Counted from the stretch's first letter, positions 16,624 through 25,797 are shown. The stretch is 64,000 nucleotides of DNA from CBDCFV01 sp965261795 (GCA_965261795.1 OZ253476.1:2170001-2234000); one strand, 5' to 3'. Notes: generated by a model from the letters alone, not told the origin. A program made the numbers and translations.

Positions 16624-17409
16624 CTACAATTCCTCCTGACGCCCGCTGCGCAATTGTTCCTCAAGCTGCCGTATCCGCTCCTCGGCGGCCCGCCGGGCGG
16701 CTGATTCCTCTTTGATCAATTCCTCCGCCTCCACAAGGTTGCGCAGGTATGTCTCGTCCACCGGGTCGTAAAAACGCAGGCTGCCGTCATCCCAGCAGAG
16801 GTCCAGCCCCAACGTTTCGCTGTGCCCCCGCAGGATACCGTCCGTGCCGCGCACCGTTTCAATCGCAATGTACTCCCCGTTCACCAACCGCTCTCCCGCT
16901 AGGGGTTCAGGGTAGAATTCTTCGGTGGCGTCGAACCGCCAATACTCCCCGACACCCAACCTGGCGTACAGGTCCCGCTTGGGGCCGGTGTCGTTGGTGT
17001 GGGTAGTCTCGGAGGCGACTTCCAGCACAAAGGCCGGCGGACGGCCCGCCTCCCTTATGAAGTAACCGTTGCGGCGGCGGATGGAGATAGGGTTTACCCC
17101 GATGGCAACGTAGCAATCCGGGTAGATGGTCCGTTGGGAGCCCTCCCCGTCCAAGTAGTATACGGGGGTGTCTCCGCTGACCAGGACGCCGGGAGTTCCA
17201 TAGAAAAATGCCTCGAGGGTCTGCACGGCATCGTAGACGTGTTTTAGTTGCTGCACGGCGTCGGGCAACGGTTCGTGGTCATCGGGCGCGTCCGGATCCA
17301 GCGGCACACCATAGATGGGGTCCGGCGGCAAGTCAGCGGTTTCCAAACCAAGGCGGCGAACTATTTCCCGTTTGGGTCTATTGAAGGGCGCCGGTAATTT
17401 GGTTGACAT
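16624..17409 (-). CDS. Uma2 family (DUF820) endonuclease-like protein with C-terminal coiled coil
   Basis: 261 residues from an ATG at 17409. The Uma2 core shows YPDCYVAIGV and FVLEVASETT, then KRDLYARLGVGEYWRFD, the acidic and basic residues of the restriction-endonuclease-like fold of this family. From about residue 225 a charged heptad-like stretch (EELIKEESAARRAAEERIRQ) predicts a coiled coil. It lies between two flavin monooxygenase genes, 1 bp from the UGSC partner gene. Uma2 genes are often scattered in many copies; their role is unclear. Confidence 0.8.
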   Translation of the reverse strand: MSTKLPAPFNRPKREIVRRLGLETADLPPDPIYGVPLDPDAPDDHEPLPDAVQQLKHVYDAVQTLEAFFYGTPGVLVSGDTPVYYLDGEGSQRTIYPDCYVAIGVNPISIRRRNGYFIREAGRPPAFVLEVASETTHTNDTGPKRDLYARLGVGEYWRFDATEEFYPEPLAGERLVNGEYIAIETVRGTDGILRGHSETLGLDLCWDDGSLRFYDPVDETYLRNLVEAEELIKEESAARRAAEERIRQLEEQLRSGRQEEL

Positions 17410-17473
17410 GATTGGTTCTCACCTCTGGATTCCCGACCGCAGAGCTTCGGCTTTGCCGCGGTTAAGTCAGCGT

Positions 17474-18664
17474 TTATTCACTTGGAGATGGGACCTGGTT
17501 CTTGAACGTCGGCATTACCTCGGTGCCGAACAGTTCCAGTTGCTCCAGTATTACGTCGATGGGAGTGCCCATACGGGTGCAGCCGACGTGGACCCCTTCC
17601 AAGCCGGGGTACTTGTCCTGCAACTCCATGAGACGCTCGGTGATGTGCTCCGGCGGACCGCAGAGCCAGGACCCGGCCCGTACCGCGTCCTCTATGCTGG
17701 GCAGGCCCGCCGTGGGCGCGCGTTTGGGGTCGGCCAAGTCGGCAAGCTGAGCATCCGTCATCCCCCGGAAGAACCCCAAGGGTGCGAACATCTTCATGTC
17801 CTCTTCAAAGAACCGCTTGCACTCCTTCATACCCTGCTCTTCGGTGTCGGCGATGTAGGTGGGGATGCCGATGACCAGGTCGCCTCCCAACTCAGTTTCC
17901 CGTCCGTGCCGGGCTAGGGTGTCCCGCCACCGCACCACCACCTCATCCGACGCGCCCCCGGTCACGGCTCCGCCGCCGATGATGCCCTTTATGCCGTGTT
18001 TAGCCATGAAGTCCATGGCCCTTTGGCCGGCGCTGACGATGGGCTGCCAGCACTCCACGGGCAGTGTCCGGGGACGCGGCACCAAGGTGATTTCCTCAAG
18101 TTCATAGCCCCGGTAGGGTACACGTGGCGGGATGGTGTAGTACTTGCCGTGATGGGAGAAGGACTTTTCGTTGAAGGCCTTCATCATCACCTCCACCTGC
18201 TCCTCGAACAGCTCACGGTTGGCGTCCGAATCGGTGAGAGTGCTGGGGGCGCCGAAGGTGTCCACCTCCCGGCTGTGGTAGCCGCGGCCGACACCGAAAA
18301 TGACCCTTCCCTTGGTGAGGATGTCCACCGTTGCGAAGTCCTCGGCCAGCCGTAGCGGGTGCCACATGGGGGCGATGTTGAACCCGCAGCCGAACTTCAG
18401 ATTCTTGGTGATGTGGGCCAAATGCATGTACAGCATCAACAGGTTGCCGATGCACTCGTTTCCTTCCCGTTGGAAATGATGTTCAGCCATCCAGAAGCTG
18501 TCGTAGCCGAGCCGGTCCATCAACGTTGCGATGGATGTAGTCCGGTTGAAGATGGTGTTCAAGTGCTCATCCGGGAACCAGCGGTTGTTGACCGCCGTGG
18601 CCTCCAATCCAATATCTCCCAAGTCCACGTGGCCGGCGTACAAACAGCCAAAGTCGGTGATCAT
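17474..18664 (-). CDS. LLM-class flavin-dependent oxidoreductase (second copy)
   Basis: 396 residues; ATG at 18664 with GAGAGG 5 bp upstream. It is a luciferase-like TIM barrel: DSFWMAEHHFQREG pocket, NIAPMWHPLRLAEDFATVD, GRVIFGVGRGYHSRE, and a C-terminal dimer helix region QLELFGTEVMPTF. The substrate is unknown. It stands 64 bp upstream of the Uma2-UGSC genes on the same strand and may open that transcript. Confidence 0.92.
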   Translation of the reverse strand: MITDFGCLYAGHVDLGDIGLEATAVNNRWFPDEHLNTIFNRTTSIATLMDRLGYDSFWMAEHHFQREGNECIGNLLMLYMHLAHITKNLKFGCGFNIAPMWHPLRLAEDFATVDILTKGRVIFGVGRGYHSREVDTFGAPSTLTDSDANRELFEEQVEVMMKAFNEKSFSHHGKYYTIPPRVPYRGYELEEITLVPRPRTLPVECWQPIVSAGQRAMDFMAKHGIKGIIGGGAVTGGASDEVVVRWRDTLARHGRETELGGDLVIGIPTYIADTEEQGMKECKRFFEEDMKMFAPLGFFRGMTDAQLADLADPKRAPTAGLPSIEDAVRAGSWLCGPPEHITERLMELQDKYPGLEGVHVGCTRMGTPIDVILEQLELFGTEVMPTFKNQVPSPSE

Positions 18665-18705
18665 GATGCCTCTCTTTAGAATTTGGTGTTGGAGAGTGTC
18701 CGATA

Positions 18706-18734
18706 AGTCCCCTCACCCAGCGGATGAGGGGACT
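18706..18734 (-). terminator. Hairpin after the GMC oxidoreductase gene
   Basis: A perfect 10-bp inverted repeat (18706-18715 with 18725-18734) lies between the GMC stop and the next monooxygenase start. Only TTATC follows on the minus strand, so it is a weak terminator at best. Confidence 0.5.
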
Positions 18735-18753
18735 ATTTAAATACTCTGCCGGG

Positions 18754-20286
18754 TTACTTCATCCAGTCGGCCACTCTCTCCGCGATCATTATGGTGGTGG
18801 CGTTGGTGTTGGCGCGCACACAGTCCGGCAGCGTGGAAACGTCGACTACCCGCAGGCCTTCGATCCCCCGGACCCGGCAATACTGGTCCAGGACAGCCAT
18901 GGGGTCGGAGTCGGGCCCCATCTTGCAGGTACCGGAGATGTGCTGGGTAGTGGTCACGTTGCGCAGCAACCACTGGTCCAAGGCTTCGTCGGAAACCAGG
19001 TCCTCAGCCGTGGGGGTGATGCACTCCTCGACGATGTCCTTGTAGGAACCGTTCTCCATGAATTTCAGGCACATGCGGACGCCTTCCCGCAAGCGCTCTC
19101 TGTCCCAAGCGTCTTCAAGGTAACGGTAGTTCAGCAACGGTTGGTCGTGAGGGTCGGTGGACGCAAGCTTCAATTCACCCGCTCCCACGGCCAGCTCCAA
19201 GACGCAGGTGAAACGGATACCTTCACCATCCAGCGGGTCGCCGCCGATGGGAGAGGAGAAGGATGACTGCATAATCTGCATGTCGTTCCGGTCCTTGGAA
19301 CTCGTTGCCGTATAGCGCAGGCCCAGTTGGCTGCGCGGGGCCTCCGGGTCCAAGGGGAAGTCCTCTTTCACCTTCACCGGCACTCGCACGTTGGGGTGGT
19401 CGCGCAGGTTCTGGCCTACCCCAGGCGACTCGTGTACCACCGGAATGCCCATTTCCCGCAGGTGATCAGCCGGTCCGATCCCGGACAGCAACATCAATTG
19501 GGGCGAGCCGATGCCGCCGGCGCTGAGAATCACCTCGTTAGCCTCGACGATGAACCTCTCGTCGCCGCTTTCCACGTCGACACCAGTGGCGCGTTTGCCT
19601 TCGACCACAATTCGATGCACGGTGACGTTGGCCCGGACGGTCAGGTTGAGCCGGTGCCGCACCGGGTTCAGGTAGGTAAGCGAGGTGCTCATGCGAACGC
19701 CGTTGGGGTTGTTCATCGGGATAGGCCCGACGCCCCAGGATTCAGGGTGGTTCATGTCCGGGTCATGGGGGAAGCCATCGTCCCGGCAGGCTTGGTAAAA
19801 GGCCACTTGGGCCGGCAGCCAAGTCTCCTCTTTGTGGCGGCGCACCGGGATAGGACCCTCCGAGCCGTGGAAGTCGTCGTGTATGTCGGTATCGGTCTCG
19901 GCCATCCTGAAGTAAGGCAGAGTCTTTACGAAGGACCATTCGTCGTTGCCCCAAGCGGCCCAGTTGTCGTAGTCTTCGGGGACTCCGCGCAGGAACACTT
20001 GGCCGTTGACGGCGCTTGAGCCTCCAACCACCCGGCCCCGGGGCACCGGCATGGTCTCCCCCTGCTCCGCCGTCGGGGTGCCTCGGAAAGACCAGTTATG
20101 AGGGGCGTCCACTGCAGAAGCGAGTTGGTTGTAGCCAAACTTCAGGTCGTCGGGATAGGTCTCGAAGTCCGGGTAGTCCGGCCCGGCCTCCAGCAAAAGG
20201 ACTGACCGGTTGGGGTCCTCCGACAACCGGGTGGCCAGAACACACCCAGCCGACCCGGCCCCGATGATTACCACGTCATATTTCAT
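18754..20286 (-). CDS. GMC family FAD-dependent oxidoreductase (choline dehydrogenase-like)
   Basis: 510 residues, ATG at 20286 after AGAGGATTG. The N-terminal dinucleotide-binding motif is VVIIGAGSAGCVLATRLSE with the strand-2 Glu in LLLEAGPDY. The GMC signature 1 region is GRVVGGSSAVNGQ, and signature 2 is ILSAGGIGSPQLMLLSGIGP. The catalytic pair is the His of QHISGTCKMG and the Asn of ANTNATTIMIAERVAD. Such enzymes oxidise primary or secondary alcohols with FAD. No signal peptide, so probably cytosolic. Substrate not predictable. Confidence 0.93.
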   Translation of the reverse strand: MKYDVVIIGAGSAGCVLATRLSEDPNRSVLLLEAGPDYPDFETYPDDLKFGYNQLASAVDAPHNWSFRGTPTAEQGETMPVPRGRVVGGSSAVNGQVFLRGVPEDYDNWAAWGNDEWSFVKTLPYFRMAETDTDIHDDFHGSEGPIPVRRHKEETWLPAQVAFYQACRDDGFPHDPDMNHPESWGVGPIPMNNPNGVRMSTSLTYLNPVRHRLNLTVRANVTVHRIVVEGKRATGVDVESGDERFIVEANEVILSAGGIGSPQLMLLSGIGPADHLREMGIPVVHESPGVGQNLRDHPNVRVPVKVKEDFPLDPEAPRSQLGLRYTATSSKDRNDMQIMQSSFSSPIGGDPLDGEGIRFTCVLELAVGAGELKLASTDPHDQPLLNYRYLEDAWDRERLREGVRMCLKFMENGSYKDIVEECITPTAEDLVSDEALDQWLLRNVTTTQHISGTCKMGPDSDPMAVLDQYCRVRGIEGLRVVDVSTLPDCVRANTNATTIMIAERVADWMK

Positions 20287-20301
20287 AGCACAATCCTCTT
20301 A

Positions 20302-20327
20302 GTTCTCCTTCTCCATTCAAGGAGAAC
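20302..20327. repeat. Perfect inverted repeat upstream of the GMC gene
   Basis: 9-bp arms (20302-20310, 20319-20327) around an 8-nt loop, 16 bp upstream of the GMC start codon. No T-run. It could be a leader hairpin or the end of the upstream transcript. Confidence 0.4.
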
Positions 20328-20471
20328 GCCAAGTGAGAGAGATTCTTTCGCACAGGCCATGACTGCCTACTGCGGTGACAACCCCTATACTGACCTTCTC
20401 TCGTTGAGGGAGGGGATTTTCTCCGATAATGGGAAGACCTTATTTGCTCAGAAGAAGCCGCGGCCCCAGGA

Positions 20472-20861
20472 CTAAAGCGCGTCCAACCCTGCTTGGGCGC
20501 AGTCCTCGTCCTGTTGGGCAGTGGCGCCGCTGGCCCCGATGGCTCCCACAAGTTCTCCATTCTGGCGTATGGGCACCGCGCCCTGGGCCGGGAGCATGCG
20601 CCCGCCGGTGGAGGCGATGACGGCTTGGATGACGGGAGAGTCGGGCTGCAAAGTGCCGCTGGCCCGGCCGAATCCGGCGGAAGCCGCCGCTTTTCCTTGG
20701 GCCACTGTGGCGGTGATCGCGCTGGCGCCGGCCATGCGGTTGAATGCCAGCAGGGTACCGCCGCCGTCGCAGACGGCGATGCTGAGGCTCACACCAAGCT
20801 CCCCAGCCTTGGCCTTGGCTGCTTCGATCATGCGGTTAGCGTCGTCCAAGCTAAGACTCAT
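20472..20861 (-). CDS. GlcG/HbpS family protein (DUF336, heme-degrading/heme-binding type)
   Basis: 129 residues covering the whole domain: NRMIEAAKAKAGELGVSLSI, AVCDGGGTLLAFNRM, the TATVAQGKAAASA helix, and the Gly-rich end GELVGAIGASGATAQQDEDC. Members bind heme or cobalamin or accompany glycolate and aldehyde oxidation genes. ATG at 20861 after GGGGG. It stands alone between the GMC gene and the DUF1501 operon. Confidence 0.85.
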   Translation of the reverse strand: MSLSLDDANRMIEAAKAKAGELGVSLSIAVCDGGGTLLAFNRMAGASAITATVAQGKAAASAGFGRASGTLQPDSPVIQAVIASTGGRMLPAQGAVPIRQNGELVGAIGASGATAQQDEDCAQAGLDAL

Positions 20862-21025
20862 TTGAGGACCCCCTTACCGAATAGGTTGCACGTGGATTCT
20901 ACAGGTTAGGTAGACGCGGGGCAATCTGGTCAACCATCATCCCCACGCCTGGCCCTCTCCGGACGAGACCATTGCCAACGGGTCTTTGCCACGCAGGCGG
21001 AAATCCAAAAGTTACCCATAAAGAT

Positions 21026-21049
21026 AACGCCCTCGTATAAGAGGGCGTT
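21026..21049 (-). terminator. Intrinsic terminator of the DUF1501 operon
   Basis: 9-bp perfect stem (21026-21034 with 21041-21049) and 6-nt loop, 38 bp after the DUF1501 stop. On the minus strand the stem ends in TT and is followed by ATCTTTATGG, a weak U-tract. Confidence 0.65.
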
Positions 21050-21086
21050 GGTTGTTCGGACTGGAAGGCCGGAAGCGCCCGGCGCG

Positions 21087-22220
21087 CTACTTTGTCAGGA
21101 AGTCGAACTGCTCGAACTTGCCGTGGGTGATTGCCGCGGCGTCCAAGCCAAGCCACCGGTCCAGAATGGTGGAGTAGGTGGACCGGAAGTCGTTATTAAA
21201 GTGCATGTCGCCTTCCACTTGGTCCTCGGCCTTGAGGGAGGGGTATTCGCCGTACAGCCCGCCCCTTACCTGTCCGCCTATAACGAAAGCCGTGCCGCCG
21301 GAGCCGTGGTCGCAGCCGGTGCCGTTGTCCTGGATTCGGCGTCCGAATTCAGACCAGACCAGTATGACGGTGTCATCCTCCAAACCCTGTTCCCGCAGGT
21401 CTTCGGTAAAGTCGGCAATGGCGCCGCCCACGTCGGTCCACAGCTTGGCGTGGGCCATCAACTCGTTGCTGTGGGTGTCGAAACTGCCGTGGGTGTTATA
21501 GTACACCCGGGTGCCCAAGTCAGCGGACATGACCTGCGCCACGTTCTTGAGTGATTGGGCAATGGGATTGTCGGCGTACTCCACGCTGGAGGAGTACTTC
21601 TGCGGCGCGGTCCTGAGTATGTCCGCTCCTTTCAAGGCGTCGGTCCCGGACTGGCCCAGCACCTGCGCCACGGTGTCTTTTCCGCCCGAAGGGCCGTAAA
21701 GCCGGCTGAATGCGTCCAGGGCCTCGCGGCGCATGCTCTCGTCCTTGATGTCCGGCAACAGGCCGTAGGTCTCCAGGTTGCCTACTGAAGCGACAGGAAC
21801 CCCTTTGCAGACCAGCGCCCTGGGGAGCCCGCGCCCGAAGTTGACGCCAGTCAACACGTTCTCCGCCGTGGGGTCCAAGTCTCGTATCGTGGCTCCCAGC
21901 CAGCCCTCGGCGCCGATGCGGTCCGTCTGCGCCGTATACCAGATATCCCTTGAGCGGAAGTGGGAGCGGTTGGGGTTCTCGTATCCCACGCCGTTGATGA
22001 TGGCAAGGTTTCCCCGGTCCCAGGTGTCCTTGATGGAGGCAAGAGTGGGATTGAGACCCACTTGGTTGTCCAACATCAGGACTTCTTCCTGGGGTATGCC
22101 GATACTGGAGCGGTAGTGGTAATAGAGGCCGTCGTTATAAGGAACTACCGTGTTCAGGGCGTCGTTGCCTCCCTGAAGTTCTATGACAACCAGAGTCCGG
22201 TCTTTCTTAACCGTAGTCAT
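21087..22220 (-). CDS. DUF1501 domain-containing protein
   Basis: 377 residues, ATG at 22220 behind GGGAGG. It belongs to the alkaline-phosphatase-superfamily-like DUF1501 group: LVVIELQGGNDALNTVVPY at the N-terminus, NPNRSHFRSRDIW, THGSFDTHSNE, and VLVWSEFGRRIQDNGTGCDH near the C-terminus. The Asp, His and Asn residues in these phrases could hold metal ions. Relatives usually begin with a Tat signal; this one starts directly with the domain and looks cytosolic. It is last in an operon with an NHL protein and a DUF1800 protein. Confidence 0.88.
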   Translation of the reverse strand: MTTVKKDRTLVVIELQGGNDALNTVVPYNDGLYYHYRSSIGIPQEEVLMLDNQVGLNPTLASIKDTWDRGNLAIINGVGYENPNRSHFRSRDIWYTAQTDRIGAEGWLGATIRDLDPTAENVLTGVNFGRGLPRALVCKGVPVASVGNLETYGLLPDIKDESMRREALDAFSRLYGPSGGKDTVAQVLGQSGTDALKGADILRTAPQKYSSSVEYADNPIAQSLKNVAQVMSADLGTRVYYNTHGSFDTHSNELMAHAKLWTDVGGAIADFTEDLREQGLEDDTVILVWSEFGRRIQDNGTGCDHGSGGTAFVIGGQVRGGLYGEYPSLKAEDQVEGDMHFNNDFRSTYSTILDRWLGLDAAAITHGKFEQFDFLTK

Positions 22221-22235
22221 TGTGTCCCTCCCAAT

Positions 22236-23267
22236 TTATGAACTGCGCTTGTAGACCTGGATTCGGTGACGGTTGCTGTCGGTTATGTACAGGACGCCGT
22301 CGGCGTCAAGCTTTACGGAACGCGGCGACCAGAAATACTTCTCGATGTGCGAAGACTCCTCGTGGGGGTCGGAAACGAAGTACTCCAACTCCGGCTCCAG
22401 GTTCGCCGTGGCGCGGGCGGCCTTCTCTTCAACGTTGATGTCCAAGAAGTTCTGGGCCCACTTGGACAGGTGAGACTCTCCTCTCACCTTGGTAACAAAG
22501 TTGCCGTCACTGTCCAGCACTTGCACTCGTTCGTTGCCCCAGTCGGCGACGTAGATATAACCGTCCTTATCCACAGCCACCCCGGACGGGCGGTGGAACT
22601 CTCCATCACCACGTCCCGGAGTCCCAAACGAGGCCAGGAACTTTCCGTCGGCGGTGAACTTCTGTATCCGGTCGTTCCCGAAGTCGGCGACGTATACGTT
22701 ATCCTCCGCGTCCAAGGTCAATCCCCAAGGCGCTTCGGACTCCCCTTCGCCGCTTCCTTGGGAACCGAAACTCAACTGGAAACGACCCTCTGGACTGAAC
22801 TTCTGCACCCGGTGGTTGTAGGTGTCAGAGACATAGGGATTGTCCTTGGAGTCAAACGCTATTGCCGAAGGAGTATCAAGCTCACCTTCACCAGAGCCGG
22901 GAACGCCCCATTTGTACAGGAACTCTCCAGCAGGGGTGAATGCCGTGATCCGGTGCAGGTATTCGTCGCAAATGTAGACCCGGCCGCGGCTGTCCACCGA
23001 AGTGCTGCCAGGCCAGACGAACTGTCCGTCGCCTTCGCCATACGACGCGAAGTTGCCGTAATACTCGCTGTCTTTGTCCAACATGCAAACGCGGACGCCC
23101 CGCTCTATGGTGTCCACAGACCGATTAACTACATATATGCGCCCGTTGCTGGAGATGGAAGCATCGGTGGGGTAGTAGAAACCCCGCCCCTCCATGGTGG
23201 TCATTCCCAAGGTCGTGGCGTATTCCAGGAAGTCCGTCTTAGTTTTGGATTCTGTGCTGGTCATCAT
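22236..23267 (-). CDS. NHL-repeat beta-propeller protein
   Basis: Start ATG at 23267 (MMTSTES) behind a G-rich ribosome site; the frame extends 23 codons upstream but would overlap the DUF1800 gene further. 343 residues with about six NHL-type blades, e.g. PSAIAFDSKDNPYVSDTYNH, PWGLTLDAEDNVYVADFGND, PSGVAVDKDGYIYVADWGNE. No signal peptide. Propellers of this kind scaffold protein or ligand contacts. It sits between two DUF genes in one operon; its start lies inside the 3' end of the DUF1800 gene's neighbourhood with no spare spacer. Confidence 0.88.
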   Translation of the reverse strand: MMTSTESKTKTDFLEYATTLGMTTMEGRGFYYPTDASISSNGRIYVVNRSVDTIERGVRVCMLDKDSEYYGNFASYGEGDGQFVWPGSTSVDSRGRVYICDEYLHRITAFTPAGEFLYKWGVPGSGEGELDTPSAIAFDSKDNPYVSDTYNHRVQKFSPEGRFQLSFGSQGSGEGESEAPWGLTLDAEDNVYVADFGNDRIQKFTADGKFLASFGTPGRGDGEFHRPSGVAVDKDGYIYVADWGNERVQVLDSDGNFVTKVRGESHLSKWAQNFLDINVEEKAARATANLEPELEYFVSDPHEESSHIEKYFWSPRSVKLDADGVLYITDSNRHRIQVYKRSS

Positions 23268-23304
23268 CCCCCCTGCATTGCTTCCTTGGGAGCCGTTCGC
23301 AAGG

Positions 23305-24744
23305 CTATGCCCTCTGGAACTCTTGGGTAGAGGCAACCATTTGCAGCATAGCGGCTATGCGGTCCCGAGAGGCCTCGTCCAGGCTCCCGCTGCCCAGTTG
23401 GAGGTCTCCACCCGCTGACGCGAAGTCTACAAGGACGCGCTTGGTGTCGTCAGCCACTGCCATGGCGCCTACCTGTTCGAGACAGGCATCCACCAGCGTC
23501 TCAGGCGAAATTGTCGACTGGTAGCTGGAAGCCACGCCATCGATCATAGCTTGGATGCCGGGTTTTTTGGCGTTCCCAAGCTGTTGGGTAGCAAAGTTGA
23601 CCCGCTCTACCAAGGTGCCCGTGTCCAGCCAGTCGGTGCCTTGGTGCCAGCCTTCTACGCTGGGAGGGTTGTTGAGGTACTGGCCCATATACATGGCTTG
23701 GAAGTGGCGTTCCACCAACTCTTTCCGGGGCCGGTCCGCCTCTCCGGTCAACCGGATCACCCCGGCCACCAGTTCCACCGGGCTCTTGACCTTGGTGTAC
23801 CATGCAGTCTGGGACTTGAAGAAGTCGGAGTTGAACAACACCCGCAGCATGGCGGATATGTCGCAGCCGCTGTCGAAGTAGGCTTGTGAGAGTTGTTGTA
23901 TCGCTTCCTCGTTGGCCGGCGGTTCGTCGGGCCACTGGGGCACCGGCGGCTCGTCGGTTACAAAGAAACTGTACATGTGCCTGGCGATAAACCGGGCGGT
24001 AGCCTGCTGATGGCAGATAATCTCTACTATGTCCTCGCCGTTGAACCGGCCCCTCTGCCCCAGGAACACCTTCTCGCCGTCGTCGTGGTCTTCGGGGTGG
24101 TACTCGAAGTGCCATGCGATACGGCCGTAGGGCCAGTCCGAGTCCCTCTGGGACCGGAGCTCCATATAGGTCCGGTTGCCGATAGTCCACCCGGTGAAGG
24201 CTCGGGCGCATTCCTTAATGTCGTCTTCCGTGTAGTTGCCCACGCCCATAGAAAAGAGTTCCAGCAGTTCTCTGCCATAGTTCTCGTTAATGGAGCCTTT
24301 GTGGTTGTCCTGATTGTCCAACCAGATGATCATGGCCGGGTCTTTGGACAATTCGAGCAACAAGGTCTTGAAGCTGCCCATGCCATGGTGCCGGAGCATC
24401 CGGGTCTGGTCCGAGAGAGCTTTGCCGTGGATGACCTTCGGGTAGCCGGTGGCGAAGATACCGTGCCAGAACAAGGCCATCTTCTCCCGGAGGGGCGTGG
24501 TCGTCGTTGCCATGCGATACAGCCAGTTGGCTCCGGTCCCAAGAGGCCCAAGCATTCCGGACAGTTCGGGATGGAACCTACGGATCAGGGCGTCATCCAT
24601 CCGTTGCTCATCAACCGGATTGATGAGCTCCTCCACGATGGCTTCGTAGCCCTTACTGGCGTATTGCTCCAGTTGCTCCCTGGTTGCGCCGAACCCGGCG
24701 CGTCTCATGAGGTGTGCGATAAGCTCTACATCTGTGTTTCCCAT
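23305..24744 (-). CDS. DUF1800 domain-containing protein
   Basis: 479 residues; ATG at 24744 with GAGG 7 bp upstream. Typical family phrases are LMRRAGFGATREQLEQ, REKMALFWHGIFATG, NENYGRELLELFSMGVGNYT, CARAFTGW and NPPSVEGWHQG. DUF1800 and DUF1501 genes are paired in many bacteria, normally exported; here neither has an export signal. It is first in the DUF1800-NHL-DUF1501 operon. The biochemical role is unknown. Confidence 0.9.
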   Translation of the reverse strand: MGNTDVELIAHLMRRAGFGATREQLEQYASKGYEAIVEELINPVDEQRMDDALIRRFHPELSGMLGPLGTGANWLYRMATTTTPLREKMALFWHGIFATGYPKVIHGKALSDQTRMLRHHGMGSFKTLLLELSKDPAMIIWLDNQDNHKGSINENYGRELLELFSMGVGNYTEDDIKECARAFTGWTIGNRTYMELRSQRDSDWPYGRIAWHFEYHPEDHDDGEKVFLGQRGRFNGEDIVEIICHQQATARFIARHMYSFFVTDEPPVPQWPDEPPANEEAIQQLSQAYFDSGCDISAMLRVLFNSDFFKSQTAWYTKVKSPVELVAGVIRLTGEADRPRKELVERHFQAMYMGQYLNNPPSVEGWHQGTDWLDTGTLVERVNFATQQLGNAKKPGIQAMIDGVASSYQSTISPETLVDACLEQVGAMAVADDTKRVLVDFASAGGDLQLGSGSLDEASRDRIAAMLQMVASTQEFQRA

Positions 24745-24899
24745 CTCTCAACCTCAAGCTAAAACGTAAAATCCTACAGAAAGCCGATAGATGCGGCACT
24801 TTCGAAAATTCTAGGGCTTGGTCATTGCGCAGTCAAGCAGCGGGCGACTCGGAGGCGGGACTGAAAGCCGTTGGGTTATGAAGCAACACCCGATATAGG

Positions 24900-24997
24900 A
24901 TTGTCTGAATCAGGACTCTCACGGTACTAAGGATTGACCGGATGAATTGGCTCTATCCTGAACATCGTGAAATCCGGCAAATCCTGATTCAGACAAT
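24900..24997. repeat. Palindromic dispersed intergenic repeat
   Basis: A perfect 16-bp inverted repeat (24900-24915 with 24982-24997, right arm TCCTGATTCAGACAAT) encloses AGGAT/ATCCT-rich sequence. The same 17-bp arm occurs at 11028-11044. This style of repeat is widespread in intergenic DNA of many bacteria. Confidence 0.7.
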
Positions 24998-25020
24998 AAC
25001 TGATACTCTTGCCCCTACTT

Positions 25021-25647
25021 CTAGGGGGAGAAGCTCTTCTCTGGGTCGTATACAGGCCTGCGCATCTCGAAATAGTCGTGGGTCCTGCAATACATGCTGC
25101 CGGCCAACCGGCCGGTGGGCTTCAACAGCGCATGGTTGATGCGGTGGCCGTCTATAATGTCATCCCGAACGTGCATCAAGATTACGGTGCCTATCACCAA
25201 TCCGTGGCCGTGGACCGGGTCCCCGATGGGCACAACCTGGTCGAGACGGCACTCCATGTTGACCGGCGATTCTGCCACCCGCGGGGCCTTCACTATCTCG
25301 GACGGGATGGCGGTCAGACCGGCGATGTCGAACTCGTTCACGTCTTCGGGAAATTCGGCGGAGGTCTTGTTCATGGCTTCGGCGATGTCGTCGACGACCA
25401 CGTTAACCACGAACTCACCCGTTTCTTCCACGTTCCGCAGGGTGTCCTTGCTCTTCCGGTCTACAGTCCGGGAAGAGGAGAATACTATGGTGGGAGGATC
25501 GTAGGAGACGGCGTTGAAGAAAGAATAGGGGGCCAGGTTGATGATACCGTCAGTGGAAATCGTGGAAACGAAAGCGATGGGCCTGGGCACCACCACTCCG
25601 GTAAGTACTAGGTTAAACCTGTCGAAATTCAGCGGATCGATTCTCAA
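25021..25647 (-). CDS. Flavin reductase-like domain protein (FMN-binding)
   Basis: 208 residues; TTG start at 25647 with GAGG 9 bp upstream. The flavin_reduct domain is clear: PRPIAFVSTISTDGIINLAPYSFFNAVSYDPPTIVFSSSR binds FMN in this family (spread over residues about 20-60), followed by ETGEFVVNVV. It could supply reduced FMN to the luciferase-like monooxygenases in this window, but no monooxygenase is directly adjacent. Its stop lies next to the palindromic repeat. Confidence 0.85.
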   Translation of the reverse strand: MRIDPLNFDRFNLVLTGVVVPRPIAFVSTISTDGIINLAPYSFFNAVSYDPPTIVFSSSRTVDRKSKDTLRNVEETGEFVVNVVVDDIAEAMNKTSAEFPEDVNEFDIAGLTAIPSEIVKAPRVAESPVNMECRLDQVVPIGDPVHGHGLVIGTVILMHVRDDIIDGHRINHALLKPTGRLAGSMYCRTHDYFEMRRPVYDPEKSFSP

Positions 25648-25672
25648 GCAATTACCTCACAACACCAAAATC

Positions 25673-25698
25673 GTCATTCCCGCCTGCGTGGGAATCCA
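25673..25698. repeat. REP-like short palindrome (copy 1)
   Basis: GTCATTCCCGCC-TGC-GTGGGAATCCA, an imperfect palindrome. A near-identical copy occurs at 58890-58915. Confidence 0.6.
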
Positions 25699-25797
25699 AT
25701 TTTCAGGTGGAATTTTTATATGAAGGATTATAGCCGCAGGCCGGAAAAGGGCAAAGCCTTGGTTGCTTGGCGATGATCCAGCAATTAACATGCACCG

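Noticed and set aside
22266..23330. 354-codon plus-strand frame opposite the NHL gene
   Set aside because: The minus-strand product has regular NHL blades; the antisense frame is a by-product of codon bias.
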